Positions 10,261 through 21,783 of a DNA stretch of 64,000 bases are shown piece after piece. Source of the DNA: Gelatoporia subvermispora B. Its lineage: Eukaryota > Basidiomycota > Agaricomycetes > Polyporales > Gelatoporiaceae. A program made the position numbers and the translations under genes. Location: positions 628,374 through 692,373 of the forward strand of contig KB445796.1 of the NCBI GenBank assembly GCA_000320605.2, in the 5' to 3' direction. Under the pieces are notes generated by a model. It saw only the letters and a program-made list of their open reading frames with translations. It had not been told where the DNA came from and made no database searches. How positions within the stretch are numbered: position 1 is the first letter of the stretch; every line of letters begins with the position of its first letter.

Positions 10261-11214
10261 TATCGCTGCCGCTTTGCGTCAGGTGCTGGCCGCTCCTAGC
10301 AACCCGGGTCCCGGACGCGCGGAGATCTAGGATCAGCTCTGTCCCGCCCTTTAACGTGTGCATTCCCCATGGGTGCCGTCTCTGCTGCCCCCGCATATGC
10401 ACACCCATGCCGGTTGTACGCCCGTCCGGATTTGGGCCCCAAGCATCATACATCATGCGCCAGACACCTCCCAACGCTCTCCGTGCTTACTCCCGCTCTG
10501 CAGATGTGTACTTCCGGCCGCCCAGTTCTATATCCCGTGCCAACCCATGCCATGCCGCGCCACGCGCCGTCGAGTGACTTAGGCCTCCCTGAGATTGGCA
10601 ATTCCTCTACCAGATTTATCGCGCTCGTCGTTGTTCTCGGCGCTATCATCGTCCATGTATCTGTCGCTGCCTCTCTTCTCGCGCGCGGCAAGCTCTCCTG
10701 TGCCTCCGACTCCCCTCAAGCTTCTGCCGCGCCTCGTCGCTCTTTCCCATGTACTCCTTCGATCTTGCGCGACCGAGGTCGGACAGCATATGTGGGCGCC
10801 TTTCAGGCCTCTTCAGGCGTGAGTCCAACGGCCGGGCCCACGCGGAGGCATCTGAGATACGGACGACGTGGAGGACGTGACCCTCTCGTACGTACTGACA
10901 TGCGAGCGCTCGTCGAGCTCATCACCAGCGGGTGTGCCTATCTTCGTCCTCGTGCATGGCGCCTCTCAATCAGCATCCCGCAGGAGTCAGTTGAACCCGA
11001 GCTTGCACACACACCGGACCGCGCGACGCCGTTTACCACACGGTATGTTGCATTTCTACCTGCACCAGGTTCAGCCTCGCCAACGGTCCCTCACGGGCTC
11101 TATCACCCTGCCAGGCAGGCGCAGACCCGGCGCAAAAGCATTGCCGGAAGATCCATATGCATTGCCTGTATCTGTACGTGCCCCGCCTGAATCGAAGCCC
11201 GCGAAGGACACGCA
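10261..11214. other. Degenerate family X-related DNA
   Basis: No intact gene can be supported. Around 10,850-10,900 there is similarity to about 20,430-20,480, upstream (on the minus strand) of another family X copy. A minus-strand Asp/Glu-rich stretch lies at about 10,590-10,690. The long plus-strand frame 10,369-11,190 is GC-rich and has no family features, so it is treated as antisense. Confidence 0.4.
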
Positions 11215-11520
11215 TCATCTTGCGCGGGACGGCTCGCACGTATTTGCGGTGCACGCACGAGAAGAGAGCGCCACGGCTGGTTGCCTAGGTGGAATGCACA
11301 AGTTTGGGAACGGGGCGAAGACCCAGGTGGCGCAGGACCTCTGGCGGGTAGGAGATGCCGTCGTAGAGGTTGAACTCCCTTTGGACCTCAACCTCGACAT
11401 TGGCGAAAGGACAGGGCTTGTCATTCTTGCCGTCTTCAGTTGTGCTGGATGGGCGCAGTTGCTCCTCAGAGAAGCAACACATTCCCGTCCGATCTCCGTC
11501 CAGTGCAATCAGTATAAATG
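11215..11520 (-). pseudogene. Family X fragment with the FNLYD motif
   Basis: The minus strand encodes 'PFANVEVEVQREFNLYD' followed by 'SYPPEVL', the best-preserved form of the family X core. Its 5' side would run into the promoter region of DUF6533 copy B, and no membrane segment is attached, so it is probably truncated. The function is unknown. Confidence 0.5.
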
Positions 11521-11761
11521 ATTACTATTGGTGAGTACTACCAAGAGAAAATCTCACGCCGAAATTCTAGCAGTCCTTATCAGAAGGTTATAAGACGTAT
11601 TCCATCTCCCGCATCACACCTCCGGTGATGTCTTGCCAGCGTCTCGGTCATGACAGTAGTGAGACGTACTACAAGGACCCTAACGACCGAATGCTGGACC
11701 ATCAATTATAGGGACATATGGTATGTAATAGGCAACTTTCAGACCTCATACTCAGCTGGAG

Positions 11762-11769
11762 TATATATA
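11762..11769 (+). promoter_or_regulatory. TATA box of DUF6533 copy B
   Basis: TATATATA within GGAGTATATATAGG, 32 bp before the chosen ATG. Copies C and D have the same element 64-65 bp before their starts, in conserved flanking sequence. Confidence 0.6.
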
Positions 11770-11793
11770 GGCGTAGCTGTAGATCTTGCATGC

Positions 11794-13608
11794 ATGACTG
11801 GTAACTATTCCTCCAATGCTCGTTTACGATCCGACGTCTCCTCGTCTGATGTCGTAAGCCACAACTTGTAAGTGCACAATAGCATCATTGAAACCACAAG
11901 GTGACAGTTGTATTCAGCACTACCCTCCAAGTGGTGCTCCTAGCATCCGCCGGTATACACGTTTGCCCTGATAGCTACTGCATACATACTGACCGGTTCA
12001 TAGCTCTGGTCATTTACGATCATCTCATCACGTTCTCCGACGAAGTCAAGTTCATCTGGGGACGCAAGCTCACCAGCGTCACATTGCTATTCTACGTAAA
12101 TCGCTGGGCAATCATATTGTGGGCTCTATGCCAAATATCCACTCTCTTTGATATGACACTACCTTCCTTATTGTAAGCACCAATTCATAACTCTATCTGA
12201 GTCGATCGAGGTGCATGTGCAGCCCGCATTATCCGACCTTACCGAGTTGATTACTGACTGATCCTCTAGCTGTCGAGCGCAAGCGTTGATCAATGACATA
12301 CTGGTTGGTATTCTCTTTGCTACCTGGTCTCGTACGTAGCCTCCCAAAGATACAATTCCAGATCCTTAACGCTTCTCTCACGCTTTGTAGTCGTTTCAGC
12401 AATACGGGCCCATGCTGTCAGCTTAGGGACCTGGTGGATTACTATACCCGTGCTTCTTTTCACTATGATGCCTGTGGGCTTTACCGTGGTGCGTAACCAC
12501 AAGCACTGTTTATCGAGGGTCGACGCACTTACCTTGTGTAGTCTGATATATTGACATGGACTGGGTGGCCAACATATCTCATATCTTCATCGTATCCCCC
12601 GATGCCCGAGTTTAGATACCCCGAGTGTGCATATGCTGAACGTCAGGCAGGTGGTATTGGAAATGATGGGTGAGTTCATTACTGGTCAGCAATTTGTAGC
12701 GCTTGTATTGGCACTGGATAGCTGTAAGTTGAACTGCGTTATGACGCTCAGTATCTGACTTATCACGTCTGGGAGATTAGCATCCTCCTACGTCAGATTG
12801 CCTGCCGTATTTGTAGGGGCGGTTCTAGTTGTCCTTGTTACTTGGTGCAAGACATACCGTGTATATAGGCTCGCAAGGGCTACGAATGTAGGAACTTCAC
12901 TTCCTAAGGTACTTCTGCGAGACGGTGAGTCATACGAACTGTCTTGATCCTCATTTATGACCAGTATGTTTTGATGTATCAGGCACGCTCTACTTCATGT
13001 GCGTATTTCACACACTTCACATGTGTTTCGAGATCACAGACTTGCTCGCCATTGCAGTTTACTTCTGCCAGTATACATCTACCAATTCATCGCGCATTTT
13101 GTAGGTCTGCGTTCTTGACAAGCCTGTGGTGCATACCTAATGCGTATTGCAGCATCGCCTTTACCTACCTACGTTCAACCTAATAACACCGTGAATTTAT
13201 TCCAAGTTCTTTCTGCGATTTGCCTGACGGCAATTTTCTAGAATGTCCTCAATCATGTGCACTCATTTCTTGCTTGATCTCCGCCAAGCCGCGTATTGGC
13301 CTCAAGCCAGCTATTCTCTGGATGCACGAGAGCACGGCGGAATAGCACGGCGATCTACACCTCTTCGCTTTGCGTCATTTAGCGATAATAGGGGGGATGT
13401 ACGAGAGCACGGAATAGCACGTCGTTCTACACCTCTTCGCTTTGCGTCGTTCATCGATAATATGGGTGAGGACCTGATGTACGGTCCGGACGATTATTCC
13501 TACGCTGAAGCTGTTCTCGGGGTCGCTACCGTAGAAGAGCCCGACGATACATACGACGACAGAATTGGACAGTTGGTAGATATATTGCACAACTACATCG
13601 CAGCTTAG
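11794..13608 (+). CDS. DUF6533 family membrane protein, copy B
   Basis: Multi-exon gene. The first exons are 11794-11867, 11918-11952 and 12004-12172, and exon 4 begins at 12270. Together they give the DUF6533 signature 'ALVIYDHLITF', then 'IWGRKLTSVTLLFYVNRW' and further hydrophobic segments. A later exon encodes 'GAVLVVLVTWCKTYRVYRL' (about 12,815-12,920). The last exon runs from 13,242 to the TAG at 13,606-13,608. The family is predicted to span the membrane several times; the function is unknown. The last exon contains an in-frame internal duplication of about 75 bp (13,326-13,400 and 13,401-13,472) not seen in the other copies. The region 12,350-12,780 could not be spliced confidently, so the gene may be partly decayed. 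Confidence 0.65.
13326..13472 (+). repeat. In-frame tandem duplication in the last exon of copy B
   Basis: Two consecutive units of 75 and 72 bp, each starting ACGAGAGCACGG and each encoding a version of 'IARRSTPLRFASF'. The other DUF6533 copies have one unit. The frame is preserved. Confidence 0.8.
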
Positions 13609-14079
13609 CTAGGTACATACATGTACTTGTGCTCAATATATAGGTTCTGCGAGGCATAAGTCCCTTGCTGATTGTCGCCCTCAAAAGCATTAGGCGGATA
13701 TGAAAGCTGTTGCCCAGAGGCCTTCCCGGATGCTACGAGCTTGACCGGTGCTGAGTAGCCCCCATTTGTGCACGTGGCGTGGAGTGGACACGATCGATCG
13801 AGAGGTTGCCTTCAGATGTCTGATTGTTCTGCAAAATTATTAGTCACCTGGGTCAATCGTGGTACAGACAACCTACACAATATCATCGATTCCCGTCCGC
13901 GGTTGCTCCTTGTGACCTGTATGTGGCTCGCCATACGGTAGAGAACGAAATCCTACGCGCGGTGTACCGAGGCTGTGAGTGTTCTGTGACCGACACCTCC
14001 GAGATACTAGTGCGATTCCTTAAAACAAAAAGCGATAGACCCTAGCACAGCGATCAGCTTTGCACTGGCAAGCAACCAG
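13609..14079. other. Intergenic stretch downstream of DUF6533 copy B
   Basis: No gene is supported. Unlike after copies A and C, no HDA1 fragment follows this copy; the sequence goes directly to a family X fragment. Confidence 0.4.
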
Positions 14080-14620
14080 AGCATGAGATCATGTGCATGT
14101 ATCCATCACGGTGATGTGACACTCACCGAGATCATCATTGTCCGGACGCTGAACGGGCCGAGCGAGGATAGGCCCATGTCTTGTAGGTGCAGGAACGTAT
14201 CCATGTACCGCGCATGCTCTTTGGTCTCCGCCCTAACTCCGAATACGTCGTTTTACGCAGTGCTAAATGGGCAGCGCGTATACGAGTCCACGGAGTCAGA
14301 GCTCATGAGGCTGAGCGAGCGCGGGGAGAGGTACACGCTCGTGCTCCGCGAAGGTGCAATGGTGCATCAAGAACTATGTCGGGTAAACGGCAGGAGAAAT
14401 CGTCGTACAGGTTGAACTCCAGTTTGATCGCAGCATAGACATCGAGGAGAACCACAGGGTCGGAGTTTTACGCCGCCTTCAGTTGTGCTCGTGCGTGGGT
14501 GGAACAGTGGGAGCCGGTCTTGGGCGCGCGCGAATAAGCGAGCGACACGTTTGCGGAGTTGGCGTGCGTAGCGGGTGGTGTTGAACGCACCCTCTGAAAC
14601 GTGTTGCGTCAGCTGTCAGT
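14080..14620 (-). pseudogene. Family X fragment, third copy
   Basis: The minus strand encodes 'AIKLEFNLYDDFSC', aligning with 'VEVQREFNLYDGIS' of the 11,215-11,520 fragment. Near 14,110 it has the exon end GTGAGTGTCACATCACC, shared with the copy at 19,580-20,360. A preceding exon appears to end near 14,600. Frames are broken between conserved blocks. The function is unknown. Confidence 0.5.
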
Positions 14621-16330
14621 GTCAGATCTATCGCGCGAGAACAAAGCGTGCCGCGTTGTGCGGGGTAATGGTATGCACAGAGCTTCACGACTCCCCGAGT
14701 CCGATAAGCTCGCCGCGGAGAGTGTCGAGCACTCCGAGGTAGTAGCCTTGCATGTGGGTGCTAAGGATGGCCAGATAGAGTATGCGAAAGAGGGATGGAC
14801 CTGGCTCCAGAAGACACGCCTGAACGTGCACGATGACGAGACGAACTTAACGACTAGGGTATGCTTGGTTGACGACCTGCTCAATGAAGCAATGCGCAAT
14901 CCATATTTGGCATTCCCACGGTCACGGCACCGTGCGCCTGGCGGTCTGCGTGGTCTCCTTGTGCCCAATGATCTGGAAAGCTACTGGTAGTACAGCACAG
15001 TCTTCGAAGTTTAAGCGCATGCCATCTGGGGTCTGGAATCCTCGTGTAATGGTCCATTGCGCGACAGAGCTGTGAACTAGGTGCGAGGGATGAACTTTCA
15101 ATATGTTTATCTAGCTCTGAAGAAATGGCTATGAGCACCTCCTCGCTGGAGTACTGAGGGTTCGTGCGAGGAAGCGTGAGACTTGTTCTCTGGTGCAACG
15201 TAGCGACGCGGACAACACCTCGGCAACCCAGATGCTTAGGAAGGGATGCACACCAGCTGTAACATTGTTCAACGCAAGTGACCGCGTGTCGTCGTTACGT
15301 AGACAATCAAGGCCGATATTGCATTGCGCTCACTGGCTCACAGTTAGGGGAATCGACGACGGAGTAGCTTGAGCTCAAGGCGTTGAAGCTTTTAGAGAAT
15401 CCCGGCTACGGCGGCGCTCGGCTTCGCAGACCAAACCACGTACGTATCAGTTCACGAAAGCACGATATGGGCCCTTTCCGATCATATCGGGATTGCTTCA
15501 TTATCATCCCCCTAACCGCCAGCAGCTCTCAGAAAGGCTGACCGTCACCAGCCAGGCCATGCGGTGGATCTTGCACCTGCTTGCTCCTCATCGACTGCAT
15601 CCGGCCCTCAGGATCGGCACGTCTTTCTGTCTGGATCAGGTCTAGTCATGCTCATGGCCCTTGGATAGCGTTACTTTCATCTGCTCCCACGCTAACTTGC
15701 AGGAGAGGAACTAATATGACCTCTGTTTGGCATACATGAACATATCGTCGATGGCGTCTGAGAGGGTCTCGGGGTAATGAATGTGTTGCACTGGTAGTAG
15801 AGGCTCGCAAGCGCGCGCAGCTTCTTGCGCAGGAGATGGCTGTGCACGAGGCGCTTTGTCTTTGCGGACAGCCGGTGGCGTCCGGAAGCCTGAGTGGTAA
15901 CGACATGGCATTCTGTTGCAGATGTTGCGAGCAAGGGCTGCCACGATACACCCGATCATTGCCAGAGGCTGTGCTGAATCATGTACATGCGCTGCCTGTC
16001 AAGACCCGACGACGTCGATATCGATGGGACCTGCGAATGGAGCTCCTCCCTATTCGCTCTTTGCTCGGTGCTATAAGGACTAGTGAGCGATATTGACAAA
16101 TACTAACAATAGAATCTCTTAATTTGAACTTATGAGCACGCTCAATAGAAGGGAATGTGCGCTGAGACATTCAGTTCTCGGATCACACCACCGCTCATGC
16201 CTTCTCAAAATTTCGTCTATGATAGTAGTGACACAAGCCACTAAGAACGTGATGATCAAATGCTGGGATCATTCTTCCCCACAGGACACATTCGGCATAC
16301 GATATGCAGCTTTAAGGCGTAGGGCCTTGC
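14621..16330. other. Unassigned stretch between family X copy 3 and DUF6533 copy C
   Basis: No gene is firmly supported. Minus-strand frames at 14,609-14,968 and 15,711-15,959 show hydrophobic patches (for example 'MIGCIVAALARN' at about 15,950), but no start, splice chain or family could be established. From about 16,140 the sequence matches the upstream region of DUF6533 copy D (about 21,530-21,780), so it is a duplicated promoter region. Confidence 0.35.
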
Positions 16331-16335
16331 GAGAG

Positions 16336-16343
16336 TATATATA
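16336..16343 (+). promoter_or_regulatory. TATA box of DUF6533 copy C
   Basis: TATATATA in GAGTATATATACGTGTT, 65 bp before the ATG at 16,401. The block is nearly identical to that of copy D. Confidence 0.65.
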
Positions 16344-16400
16344 CGTGTTACCGAGGAACCCAGGGGCATTGACAGTAGCTACTCTCGCACACTTCCAATA

Positions 16401-18246
16401 ATGTCGGATCCGGCACTAGTCTCTCCTTCGGCTTACAACGAATCTTTGTAAGTGCGTTGTAGCGTTGTGTTTGAACTCAAAGACTAACAAGTATGTTTCA
16501 GCACTGTTTCTCAAGCGGTAGTCTTGGCGTTCGCAGGTGCACACTTTCATATCGATAGTAGCAATATAGCTGATGACAGAATGATAGTTGTGATTGTCTA
16601 TGATCACTTCATCACGTTTTCAAATGAAGTCAGGCTAATCTGGGGACGCAAGCTGAGCAGCGTTACACTATTGTTTTATGCGAATCGCTGGGCCGCATTG
16701 GTATGGGCACTATTGCAAATCTGCGTTCTCTTCGAACTTCTATCGCCTGCCTCTTTGTAAGCACAACTTTAGAACTCTGGGCCGGCCAACATTCTGCACA
16801 TGCATTCCTCGTAGCTCTACCTCAACAACTTGATTGCTGATCATCCCTCTAGCTGCGTAACGCAAGGAATAGTCAGTGATACATTGGTGATCATCCTTCT
16901 TGCTATCTGGTCATGTGCGTGGCTTCCTAAAATTGGATCTCCCGGTCCTCATCACTTCCTTTGCATTACGGTACTAGTGTTTTCAGCAATTCGAACACAT
17001 GCGGTCAGCTTAGGAAACTGGTGGCTTACCGGTTCTGTACTTATCCTCACAATGGCGCCCGTTGCTGTTATGGGTGTGCGTGAATATGATTGCTACTTCT
17101 CCACAATGCTATACACTTACTTTGGATAGTGTAATTTATGCATCACGGTGTCCCAAATGGTGCATAGGCCTCATCCCGGGCCTGCATCTGGCTTATGCAT
17201 GTGGGACGAAGCTACGAATACTCAAATTGGGAGTGCAGGGTGAGTTTCATCAGGAAAACATCAAGTTTACTTTCCCGCCTTTTTGGACCTTGCATGCACC
17301 TTGAACACCTTTGCGACGCGCGACGAGGGAGCAAAGACGCCGGCAAGCCTCGAAAGGCAGGCCAAAGGCGTCAAAGCCAACACGACATTTTCCTGATGTT
17401 GAATCTACTCAGCAACCTGAATAGGTTCATTGACATTGAACAGCTGTAAGCAAACCATGACGCGGCATGATGTTTGGCATCTGAGTCACCTTATTGCGGC
17501 TTTAGACTCTGTCCCCTGTCTTATACTGGGGGATGTTCTCGTTCTCGTTATCACCTGGTGGAAGACGTATCACATGTATAGGCTCTCGAGAACTGTGAAA
17601 GTAGGATCACCACTTTCTATGACACTTCTTAGAGACGGTAACTCGCGCATACTCTCTGATCTTCGCCTTCTAATGAGCCTACTTCAACAAAAATTAGGTA
17701 CAATTCAGTTCAGGCATGTGGTTCACACGTTTGATTGTTTGCAACTAGCGATCTCAGACCTGCCTGTTATTGCAGCATGCTCCTGCCGGTATATGGTTAC
17801 ATGGAAATCGTATCTGTTGCAGATGTGCGTACTTTGCAGGATTGTTGATCATAGCTTATGCCTGCTGTCAGCGTAAACCTGACCTATGGACGTACAGTCT
17901 GATGACACTGTATAACCATTCAACATCATTCTAAAACGCCTCTGACATGGACTTTTCTAGGATAACCTCGATCTTTGTCACACATTTTCTGCTCGATCTT
18001 CGTCAAGCGGCGCGCCAGCCTCAAGTCGGTGATTCGCTAGGCCCACGGGAGCACGGGGAGATACGACAATCTTCATCTCTTCGTTTTGCATCTTTCATCG
18101 ATAACATGGGCGAGGAGCTGATGTACGATATGGATGATCCTAGCCCTGGAGTCGTCCTCGCGGCGGCTACCGAGCAAGGACACGAGATAACTAATGGTAG
18201 AGACGTACAATCAGGAGACATACTACATAGCCCGGTATGCCGATAG
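16401..18246 (+). CDS. DUF6533 family membrane protein, copy C
   Basis: Exons that can be placed are 16401-16447, 16502-16536, 16588-16756, 16853-16914 and 16987-17075, then a middle exon around 17,130-17,240, one at about 17,508-17,638, and the last from 17,961 to the TAG at 18,244-18,246. The signature is 'VVIVYDHFITFSNEVRLIWGRK' in part, then 'VTLLFYANRW', a Cys-led second membrane segment, 'IRTHAVSLGNWW', and 'DVLVLVITWWKTYHMYRL'. The C-terminal exon carries 'THFLLDLRQAA' and 'FIDNMGEEL'. A 151-bp inverted-repeat element (17,248-17,398) sits in an intron. The 72-nt intron 16,915-16,986 has no stop and a length divisible by three, so retention would keep the frame. The function is unknown; multi-pass membrane location is inferred from the hydrophobic pattern. 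Confidence 0.72.
17248..17398. mobile_element. MITE-like element 1 in an intron of DUF6533 copy C
   Basis: A 151-bp insertion present in copy C and absent at the same place in copy D. It starts CATCAGGAAAA and ends TTTTCCTGATG, a perfect 11-bp terminal inverted repeat. Inside is an imperfect palindrome around GACGCC and GGCGTC. A clear target duplication could not be fixed. It resembles the element at 31,249-31,430. Confidence 0.75.
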
Positions 18247-18459
18247 GTAGTTCTCTGATATTGCGCAGCACACCCAGCCCGGTACTGATAGTCACACATT
18301 GCAGGATATTTAACATGTACGACTTTTACTTCTTCGAGCTTTTGTGTTGTGTGTATGACTTCCGCTTCTTTGCGCTAGCACATTGCGTCCTCTCCTGACT
18401 GCTGCAGTCCTCCTATCTAAGTGGTGTATTTATTTTTCCGAAATATAGGCTTTTCTGAA

Positions 18460-19545
18460 ATGTGTCGATCTCCATAAGAAAGGTCACAGCGAGTTATTAT
18501 AACATCTATCAGTACACTATAGTACACCAGAAGTACATGAGAGCGAACTGGAGCATGAACGAATACGACAAGATCTCACACGGCGCCGTTGATGGATGAT
18601 CTTCGACACCGCCAGTCACACCTGGTCGCATGAGCTTTCACAGGACTCACCTGTTCGAACAATCTTGCCGGGCCCGTCCATGATCTTCGTATCGTTGAGG
18701 GCTTGGTGTCTGGTTGGGACAGCGGCGAGCGAGTTCTAGCAAAGAAGTCAAGTCCGAACTCATGGAAATGCAGAAGTCACATACCTCGTGACCAATTTCG
18801 CGATAGGTACGTGGTGATACCTACTACTGATACGAGCACTGAAATCGCCTCTGCTGCTAACCGCTGGTAGAATGTTCAATCCTAGCATAGTAGACCGATC
18901 GAGGATACAGTGTGCGTACGTCTTCTAACATCAACTGCATGAGAGAAATCGCACGCTGGTCTGTGTCCAACCGGGATCACAAAGCGCACGTCGGTAAGCC
19001 TGTGGTACAAGAGTCAGTGCAGATATGTGTCGAAATCAATTCGTAGGCATACTGCACGTAGGTGGTCAATAGCCAATTGAGGACGTCGCCAGCAGAGTCA
19101 TTGTCGTGGTTCCTGAAGGCGTACGTACGGGTCACCCGGGTGTTGAAGCGCTCGACACTGGCGAGATGAGCGGTATCTCTACCATCCCATGCGTCTTGAA
19201 CAAGTTTTGTTCCCGGTATCGAAAAGGCGGAATTTTCTCCTTCTGTCAGTGAAGTCATCCAGAAAATATGCAAGATAGACGTACTTTGGAGAGGCTCGCA
19301 GACCTTGGAGCTGATGGTCTTCCAGTGTCTGCTCTACTTTAGCGCGACCTGCTAACTCGTCCTGTATCAATTTCTATGTGACCATCGGCGGTACCTGACA
19401 GGGAATCTTTCCGAGGACAACATTCGCTGCAGCTAAGGCTGAGTTTGATATTACGTCCAAGATAGATTTTCCGAGTCCCTGCATTCCTCCTCAGATTTGG
19501 GACATTCTTACTTGGAAAACGCAGCAACATACTTCAAGCACAATG
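18460..19545 (-). pseudogene. Truncated inverted copy of the HDA1 3' half (psi-2)
   Basis: The minus strand matches HDA1 from just before exon 7 ('[14 protein letters not shown]' counterpart near 19,440) through the Arb2 domain into the 3' UTR near 18,480. It keeps exon 7, which psi-1 has lost. At the exon 7 end this copy has a normal GTACGT donor, where the intact gene has GCGTGT. Numerous stops and small indels disrupt the coding sequence. As in psi-1, retained introns and UTR show a DNA-level duplication. Confidence 0.85.
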
Positions 19546-19579
19546 GCAAGCTTGCCATTCGAAAGCGACGAGCATGTTG

Positions 19580-20360
19580 GTCATGTAGGCGTAGTCGTCC
19601 GGGTGACGTGACACTCGTCGCGATCATCACCATCCGAATGCTGAGCAGGCTGAGCGAGCACGAGGGCAAGTCATGCGAGCGCAGGCACCCCTCTGGAATC
19701 CCATACCCAACCCGCGCATGCTGTTCCGTGCAGCCTTGAATGAGCTGGGCATATGTGCGTAGGCAGGACAGGAGCTCATGATGCTGAGCGAGCGTGGGGA
19801 GGAATGCGCGCTCATTTGATCGCGAGGGCGTGTTGGGCACGGTTTCGGGCGAGCGGCAGCAGGGGTCATTACATGGGTTGAACTCCTTTTCAACCTCTAT
19901 GAGGACGTCGGCGAAGGGGAAGGACTGCCATTCTCACCGCCCTCCGCGATGGTCGTCCTTAGGTGGAGCGTTGGGAGTTCGGATTATGCGAGTTTGGAGA
20001 TGCGCGCGACGCGTTTGAGAGCTTGGTCCTCCTGGAACTAGCGTGTGTGTGATTGCGTGGCGATGAACGTGTCCCTTGCGCGTAGTGTCACATTATCGCC
20101 ATCAGGGATAACACGTGAGCTGTAGTTGCACCGTTGTCGGGTCCGGGAGAGTTCGATGAGCATGAGCATGCCTAGGCCGACGCCGATAAGGACGCCGCAG
20201 AGGGTGTTGAGTATGCCGCGTCCTCCTCTACGCACGAACAGTCTGCCCTGCTCTTCTTGCGCTTGTCAGAGTCCGCTCATGCTGCCCCGACGTCCCCCAG
20301 TCATAGTACATAGGTCCTCGCGCGTGCAGGTACCAGGGAGACCTCCGACTGGTCTGTAGC
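19580..20360 (-). CDS. Family X membrane protein, most continuous copy
   Basis: This is the best copy for reading family X. On the minus strand, a short Arg/Gly-rich leader ('MTGGRRGSMSGL', about 20,310) and 'QEEQGRLFVRRGGRG' precede a membrane segment 'ILNTLCGVLIGVGLGMLML' (about 20,160-20,215). Then come 'DGDNVTLRARDTFIA' (about 20,040-20,105), a Pro/Ser-rich part and an acidic strand with a decayed FNLYD motif (about 19,880-19,930). A likely exon end is GTGAGTGTCAC-like near 19,610. The layout suggests a signal-anchored protein with an external beta-rich domain, but this is inference. Stops between blocks mean it is either multi-exon or already damaged. I do not recognise the family. Confidence 0.45.
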
Positions 20361-21520
20361 TGCGAGTCTCAAGCTGCCCCCAGCAGTACTAAAGCCAACC
20401 GTGTCTTTTTCCGCAGCCTACACGCCGCCACATCTGGGGTATGGACGACATGGAGGATTCGATTTGCGCGTGTCGCGCGCAACACATACATTCGATGATG
20501 CATGCTTACACCATCGTTGTTCTCTGTAGCATGGCTGGTCACGCCGGGAAAGGAAGAGGCGGTGGTATTGTGATTGACGTGGCACTTCGGAATCGTGCCT
20601 ACACCTGCACGCAGAGATAGATGGCTCTGACGATCACGTTCTGCGAGTAATATTGCCCGGATAGGCGCTCCACTTATCTTTGCATAAGTGATTGGCATTC
20701 AAATGTCCCTTGTAATATATTTCAAAAATAACACATGCTCATGTTCGTCTCGCTACAGACTGCACACGTACAGCCTGCGAATAAGCCGTGGGGCTGGGGA
20801 GGGATTCCACACGAGGCCGGGGCTCAAGTCCACGGGTGATGCGTTACCAACACCTCGGAGATACTCTATGATAAATTCAGAGGAGCGATGGGGTTTTGAA
20901 ACCCTCCAAGAACAGCTAGCTTCGTTGCTCCAAAACGCTGACTGAGAACGAGGGCAGGCAATCGGATGAAGACTCATTAAGTGGCGGTCATTTCAAAACG
21001 GGCTATACACTTTGAAGAGCCTAGTACCGTCGATCTAGAGCGCGTCACAGCCTCCGGCGTTCTTCAGGTCAGTTGCAGGAGGCCTGGGAGAGGCGCACGC
21101 TAGCAAATCCTCGCTCATATGAATATGTGTGCCAACCCCCGGGATACGCTCGAACTGTCAAACATCGACCGCACTGAGAGTCGTTTCGGCACTTTCTTTG
21201 TCCAATGTAGATTGAGCATGGCTACAACAAGGTATCGTAAACAATGCCCTATATATCCCTGACTCGAAACACTCCTTGGTAAAAAGACGTTTATGATACT
21301 TGAAGCTAGCTTCAATCGCCATCAATGACCATGACGTCACGACGCGTTGTTATCGCCGGTCTTACCGGGATCCACTCCGCCACTGGCAACACGAGTTCAT
21401 CCATGCAGAGCAATATCGGGTTCCTAAGAAGGGTAGACTACTGTGAGTGACATAGAGGACGAATTGTCTCGGTGTTAACAGCCCCATGGGATATCTCTGC
21501 CACCGTACAGAACTTTCTAG
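20361..21520. other. Unassigned stretch upstream of DUF6533 copy D
   Basis: No gene is supported. About 20,430-20,480 resembles 10,850-10,900. Around 20,790-20,960 a minus-strand frame of 74 residues shows no recognisable family. From about 21,530 the sequence is the duplicated DUF6533 promoter region. Confidence 0.35.
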
Positions 21521-21719
21521 GTGTGCTAATCGGAAGGGAATGCGTGCTGAGACATTCATTTCTCGCATCGCACCACCCGCTGATGCCCTTTCAAGTTTTT
21601 GTTCATGATGTCAGTGGGCAAGCTATGAAGGGCCCAACGACCAAATCCTGTATCTGGCATTATTTTGCATCAGCGGATACATATAACACACAATACGTAG
21701 GTGTAGTATCCCGCAGGAG

Positions 21720-21727
21720 TATATATA
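21720..21727 (+). promoter_or_regulatory. TATA box of DUF6533 copy D
   Basis: TATATATA in GAGTATATATACGTGTT, 64 bp before the ATG at 21,784, in the same setting as copy C. Confidence 0.65.
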
Positions 21728-21783
21728 CGTGTTGCCGGGAAATCTAGATGCATTACTTCAGCTACTCTCGCGCACGTTTAGTC

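Noticed and set aside
10369..11190. Plus-strand open frame of 273 codons
   Set aside because: GC-rich DNA without stops. The hydrophobic run near 10,620 has no family match, and the minus strand shows family X similarity.
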